From: Megasphaera sp. UBA1696 | GTDB taxonomy: Bacteria; Bacillota; Negativicutes; Veillonellales; Megasphaeraceae | Length of the DNA stretch: 23,000 nt | Assembly: GCA_002319965.1 (NCBI GenBank) | Contig: DCJQ01000003.1 | Location: 1-23,000, forward strand | Direction of reading: 5' to 3' | Part shown: positions 21,363-23,000 of the stretch, in pieces | Layout of the letters: every line of letters starts with the position of its first letter | Position numbering within the stretch: the first letter of the stretch is position 1 | Made by a program: the position numbers and the translations under genes | The notes under the pieces: generated by a model | Told to the model about the DNA's origin: nothing | Seen by the model: the letters and a program-made list of their open reading frames with translations, nothing else | Database searches by the model: none

Positions 21363-21902
21363 TTATTCCAGACCCTTCTCGATTTGAGAATAGTCGACTT
21401 CTACTGGAGTTTCACGGCCAAACATATTTACGAGGCCTTTAACGGTACCTTTTTCTTCATTGACCTCCGTAACGACGGCGATACAATTTTCAAAAGGCCC
21501 TTCGGTAATGCGCACTTCTTCGCCAACTTCGACAGAAATGTGCGTTTTCGGTTCGCTTTCTACTTCCTGTTTACCCAGAATTCTTTCGACTTCCTTAGGT
21601 TCCAAGGGAATAGGTTTCGTAGCCGATCCGACAAAACCGGTAACACCGGGAGTATTGCGGACGACATACCAGGAACGGTCATTGACTTCCATTTCAATCA
21701 GGACATAGCCGGGGAATACTTTCCGTTTAACGGTTCGCTTTTTCCCGTCCTTTACGTCAATTTCGTCTTCCATAGGGATGAGGATTCGGTTGATGACGTT
21801 TTCCAAACCCATGGACTTGACCTTCTGTTCCAGCGTTTGTAGTACTTTATTTTCATAACCGGAATACGTATGGATGACATACCATTTCATATCTGCTTCC
21901 AT
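21363..21902 (-). CDS. nusG: Transcription termination/antitermination factor NusG
   Basis: A 179-residue NusG with the NGN domain (KWYVIHTYSGYENKVLQTLE near the N-terminus) and a C-terminal KOW domain (GEEVRITEGPFENCIAVVTE). It binds RNA polymerase and links it to Rho or ribosomes. The ATG at 21902 is kept as start because TAGGAGGG lies about 11 bp upstream. The ATG at 21890, closer to the family consensus start, has no site of its own. It follows secE by 15 bp, the standard arrangement. Confidence 0.96.
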   Translation of the reverse strand: MEADMKWYVIHTYSGYENKVLQTLEQKVKSMGLENVINRILIPMEDEIDVKDGKKRTVKRKVFPGYVLIEMEVNDRSWYVVRNTPGVTGFVGSATKPIPLEPKEVERILGKQEVESEPKTHISVEVGEEVRITEGPFENCIAVVTEVNEEKGTVKGLVNMFGRETPVEVDYSQIEKGLE

Positions 21903-21917
21903 TTAAGCACAGCCCTC

Positions 21918-22151
21918 CTATCCGACAGCAAGCTGGAATAACTTAAACAGCTGCGAGAACGCGCCGTCAGCCACACCAATGATTACCATTACGACGATGG
22001 TAGCAACAATGACCATAACCGTGTAGTTAATCAGTTCCCTCTTTGTCGGCCAGATGACCTTCTTCATTTCTACCTTTACGCCAGATAAAAATGACTTGCC
22101 CGGGTTCTTCTTCTTATTCTTTTGTGCTGCTTTTTTAGCTGAAAGTGCCAT
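21918..22151 (-). CDS. secE: Preprotein translocase subunit SecE
   Basis: A 77-residue single-span SecE, the clamp of the SecYEG channel. The conserved amphipathic segment EMKKVIWPTKRELINYT precedes one membrane helix (VMVIVATIVVMVIIGVA). The N-terminal tail is Lys-rich. The start is the ATG at 22149-22151, behind GAGAGG; a longer frame from a TTG at 22169 is less likely. It lies between rpmG and nusG, as in most Firmicutes. Confidence 0.95.
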   Translation of the reverse strand: MALSAKKAAQKNKKKNPGKSFLSGVKVEMKKVIWPTKRELINYTVMVIVATIVVMVIIGVADGAFSQLFKLFQLAVG

Positions 22152-22198
22152 ATAACCTCTCACATCCAAATAAGATTAGCACAATCTTATTCAATCAA

Positions 22199-22348
22199 TT
22201 ATTTCGTTTCTTTGTGTAACGTTTCTTTTTTGCAGAACGGGCAGTATTTTTTCAGTTCCAAACGATCCGGATTATTCTTCTTGTTTTTGTTCGTCCGGTA
22301 GTTGCGCTGTTTGCATTCTGTGCATGCCAAAGTGATAGCTGTACGCAT
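22199..22348 (-). CDS. rpmG: 50S ribosomal protein L33
   Basis: A 49-residue L33 of the zinc-binding (C+) type. The pairs C9-x2-C12 and C36-x2-C39 are visible, along with the TECKQRNYRTNKNKKNNP and LKKYCPFCKKETLHKETK segments. AGAGAGGTGTAAGGA lies just upstream of the ATG. It is the first gene of the secE-nusG-rplKAJL operon, 47 bp ahead of secE. Confidence 0.95.
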   Translation of the reverse strand: MRTAITLACTECKQRNYRTNKNKKNNPDRLELKKYCPFCKKETLHKETK

Positions 22349-22406
22349 TCCTTACACCTCTCTTAAAAATAGTCACAAGCCTAGTTGTACGTAAGACTGC
22401 CTTTAT

Positions 22407-22436
22407 AATGTATCACAACAGCTACGTCTAAGTCAA
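22407..22436 (-). promoter_or_regulatory. Promoter of the rpmG-secE-nusG-rpl operon
   Basis: On the minus strand TTGACT (22431-22436) and TACATT (22407-22412) are 18 bp apart, about 60 bp upstream of the rpmG start. A TTATAA overlaps the -10 region, so the exact hexamer is uncertain. Confidence 0.55.
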
Positions 22437-22455
22437 GGAAATTTTTCTGTAACTT

Positions 22456-22490
22456 AAAAAAGCCAGGCGTTGGTGGACGCCTAACTTTTG
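22456..22490 (-). terminator. Terminator of the HI0074-like gene
   Basis: A 6-bp GC-rich stem (AGGCGT 22465-22470 with ACGCCT 22477-22482) is extended by an A/T-rich outer helix beyond a 2x2 mismatch. A six-T run follows on the minus strand. It lies about 75 bp past the stop at 22563. Confidence 0.7.
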
Positions 22491-22562
22491 TAATGATATC
22501 ATCTTTTTCAAATCCCGTCAATACCTGCGTATAAAATTTCTGCTGAAATAGGCAAATAAAGA

Positions 22563-22919
22563 TTACAGCTCTTCCTGCAGCTGCGTCAACGCCGGTACAT
22601 AGGAATCCAAGATTCGCCGTACCCGGACATCCAGTGCATCTTCACTGCCGAAACGCTCGCGAATCATGGCCAGCCACAAGGATTCATCGACAAAGAGGTA
22701 CTGTTCATAAGCTTCGGCAATAATTTCCTTTGGCGAACCCATAGCAGCCATACCGAAGCCATCGCGCTTTAAGGCATCGCGAAAGACCGTCATCGCCAAA
22801 TCAAAGACACCTTGATATAAGTGGACAATGCCGTGGAGGATAAAAAGATTCGACAAGTCCTGCTGCTCAGCCTGCTGCAGCAACTGTAACTGCGCTGAAA
22901 AAGCCTGTCTCTCTGTCAT
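22563..22919 (-). CDS. HI0074-like nucleotidyltransferase substrate-binding protein (HEPN fold)
   Basis: A 118-residue all-helical protein. The order of features fits the HI0074/TIGR01987 family: an N-terminal helix, a helix with FDLAMTVFRDALKRDG, then SPKEIIAEAYEQYLFVDESLWLAMIRERF, then a helix ending DSYVPALTQLQEEL. These proteins pair with a small MNT-type nucleotidyltransferase, often as a toxin-antitoxin-like pair. The usual RN-x4-H signature after the WLxMI helix reads RERFGSEDALD, so the catalytic-type HEPN residues are lost. No nucleotidyltransferase gene is adjacent on the left; the window ends 78 bp upstream on the right. The second of two consecutive ATGs is preferred because AAGGAGG is 6 bp from it. 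Confidence 0.65.
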   Translation of the reverse strand: MTERQAFSAQLQLLQQAEQQDLSNLFILHGIVHLYQGVFDLAMTVFRDALKRDGFGMAAMGSPKEIIAEAYEQYLFVDESLWLAMIRERFGSEDALDVRVRRILDSYVPALTQLQEEL

Positions 22920-23000
22920 CATAAACCTCCTTATAAACGCCCAAAAATAAAAATGTCATTTCATATATATAAGTATATATATATTATTATATCATATTTT

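Noticed and set aside
22152..22169. TTG start for secE six codons upstream
   Set aside because: The ATG at 22151 has a closer ribosome binding site and a normal SecE length; the TTG start has none.

Overview
The window looks like chromosomal DNA of a Gram-negative-staining Firmicute (class Negativicutes, probably close to Megasphaera or Veillonella). This is inferred from content, not from a database match. Two blocks have the gene order typical of Firmicutes: the yaaO-tmk-holB-ricT-trmN6-rsmI-metG-tatD block and the rpmG-secE-nusG-rplK-rplA-rplJ-rplL block. Between them lies part of a filamentous-haemagglutinin/CdiA-type exoprotein, a family that needs an outer membrane.

Layout. (1) 34-303: a small Cys-rich TIGR04076-like protein. 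(2) 397-9305, minus strand: one tightly packed operon reading NUDIX hydrolase, Orn/Lys/Arg decarboxylase-like protein, tmk, holB, ricT, trmN6, rsmI, metG, tatD, closed by a strong terminator at 331-382. Several junctions overlap or abut, and a second promoter precedes holB. (3) 9529-11022, plus strand: pyridoxal/pyridoxamine kinase and the biotin transporter BioY, each with its own sigma-70-type promoter, ending in a terminator shared with the convergent gene. (4) 11075-13327, minus strand: a secreted HSL-type esterase and two flavodoxin-fold proteins. (5) 13593-18903: an AT-richer accessory island, described below. (6) 18912-22348, minus strand: the rplL-rplJ-rplA-rplK-nusG-secE-rpmG operon with an L10-leader-like attenuator before rplJ. 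(7) 22563-22919: an orphan HI0074-like nucleotidyltransferase substrate-binding protein.

The island is the most interesting part. It holds a 5'-truncated CdiA-like C-terminal region (16913-18235) whose last ~90 residues contain a hydrophobic Gly/Ala segment. Directly downstream is a four-helix membrane protein (16519-16893) that could be its immunity protein. Next come a 54-bp palindrome resembling two abutted IS ends, a start-less C-terminal fragment with an NNCTTTT motif (16147-16455) followed by a membrane-anchored protein (15147-16136), another start-less fragment (14735-15091) and a secreted protein (13863-14561). This is the layout expected of an orphan contact-dependent-inhibition toxin/immunity reservoir.

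Three near-identical copies of one terminator (13593, 18250 and 18860) mark the two island edges and an internal junction. One of them is the terminator of rplL. Two carry the 3' end of a decayed COG2865 (AlbA_2/RecG-like) gene. This suggests the island was inserted, or grew, by recombination at the rplL terminator. rpoB, the usual gene after rplL, is not there.
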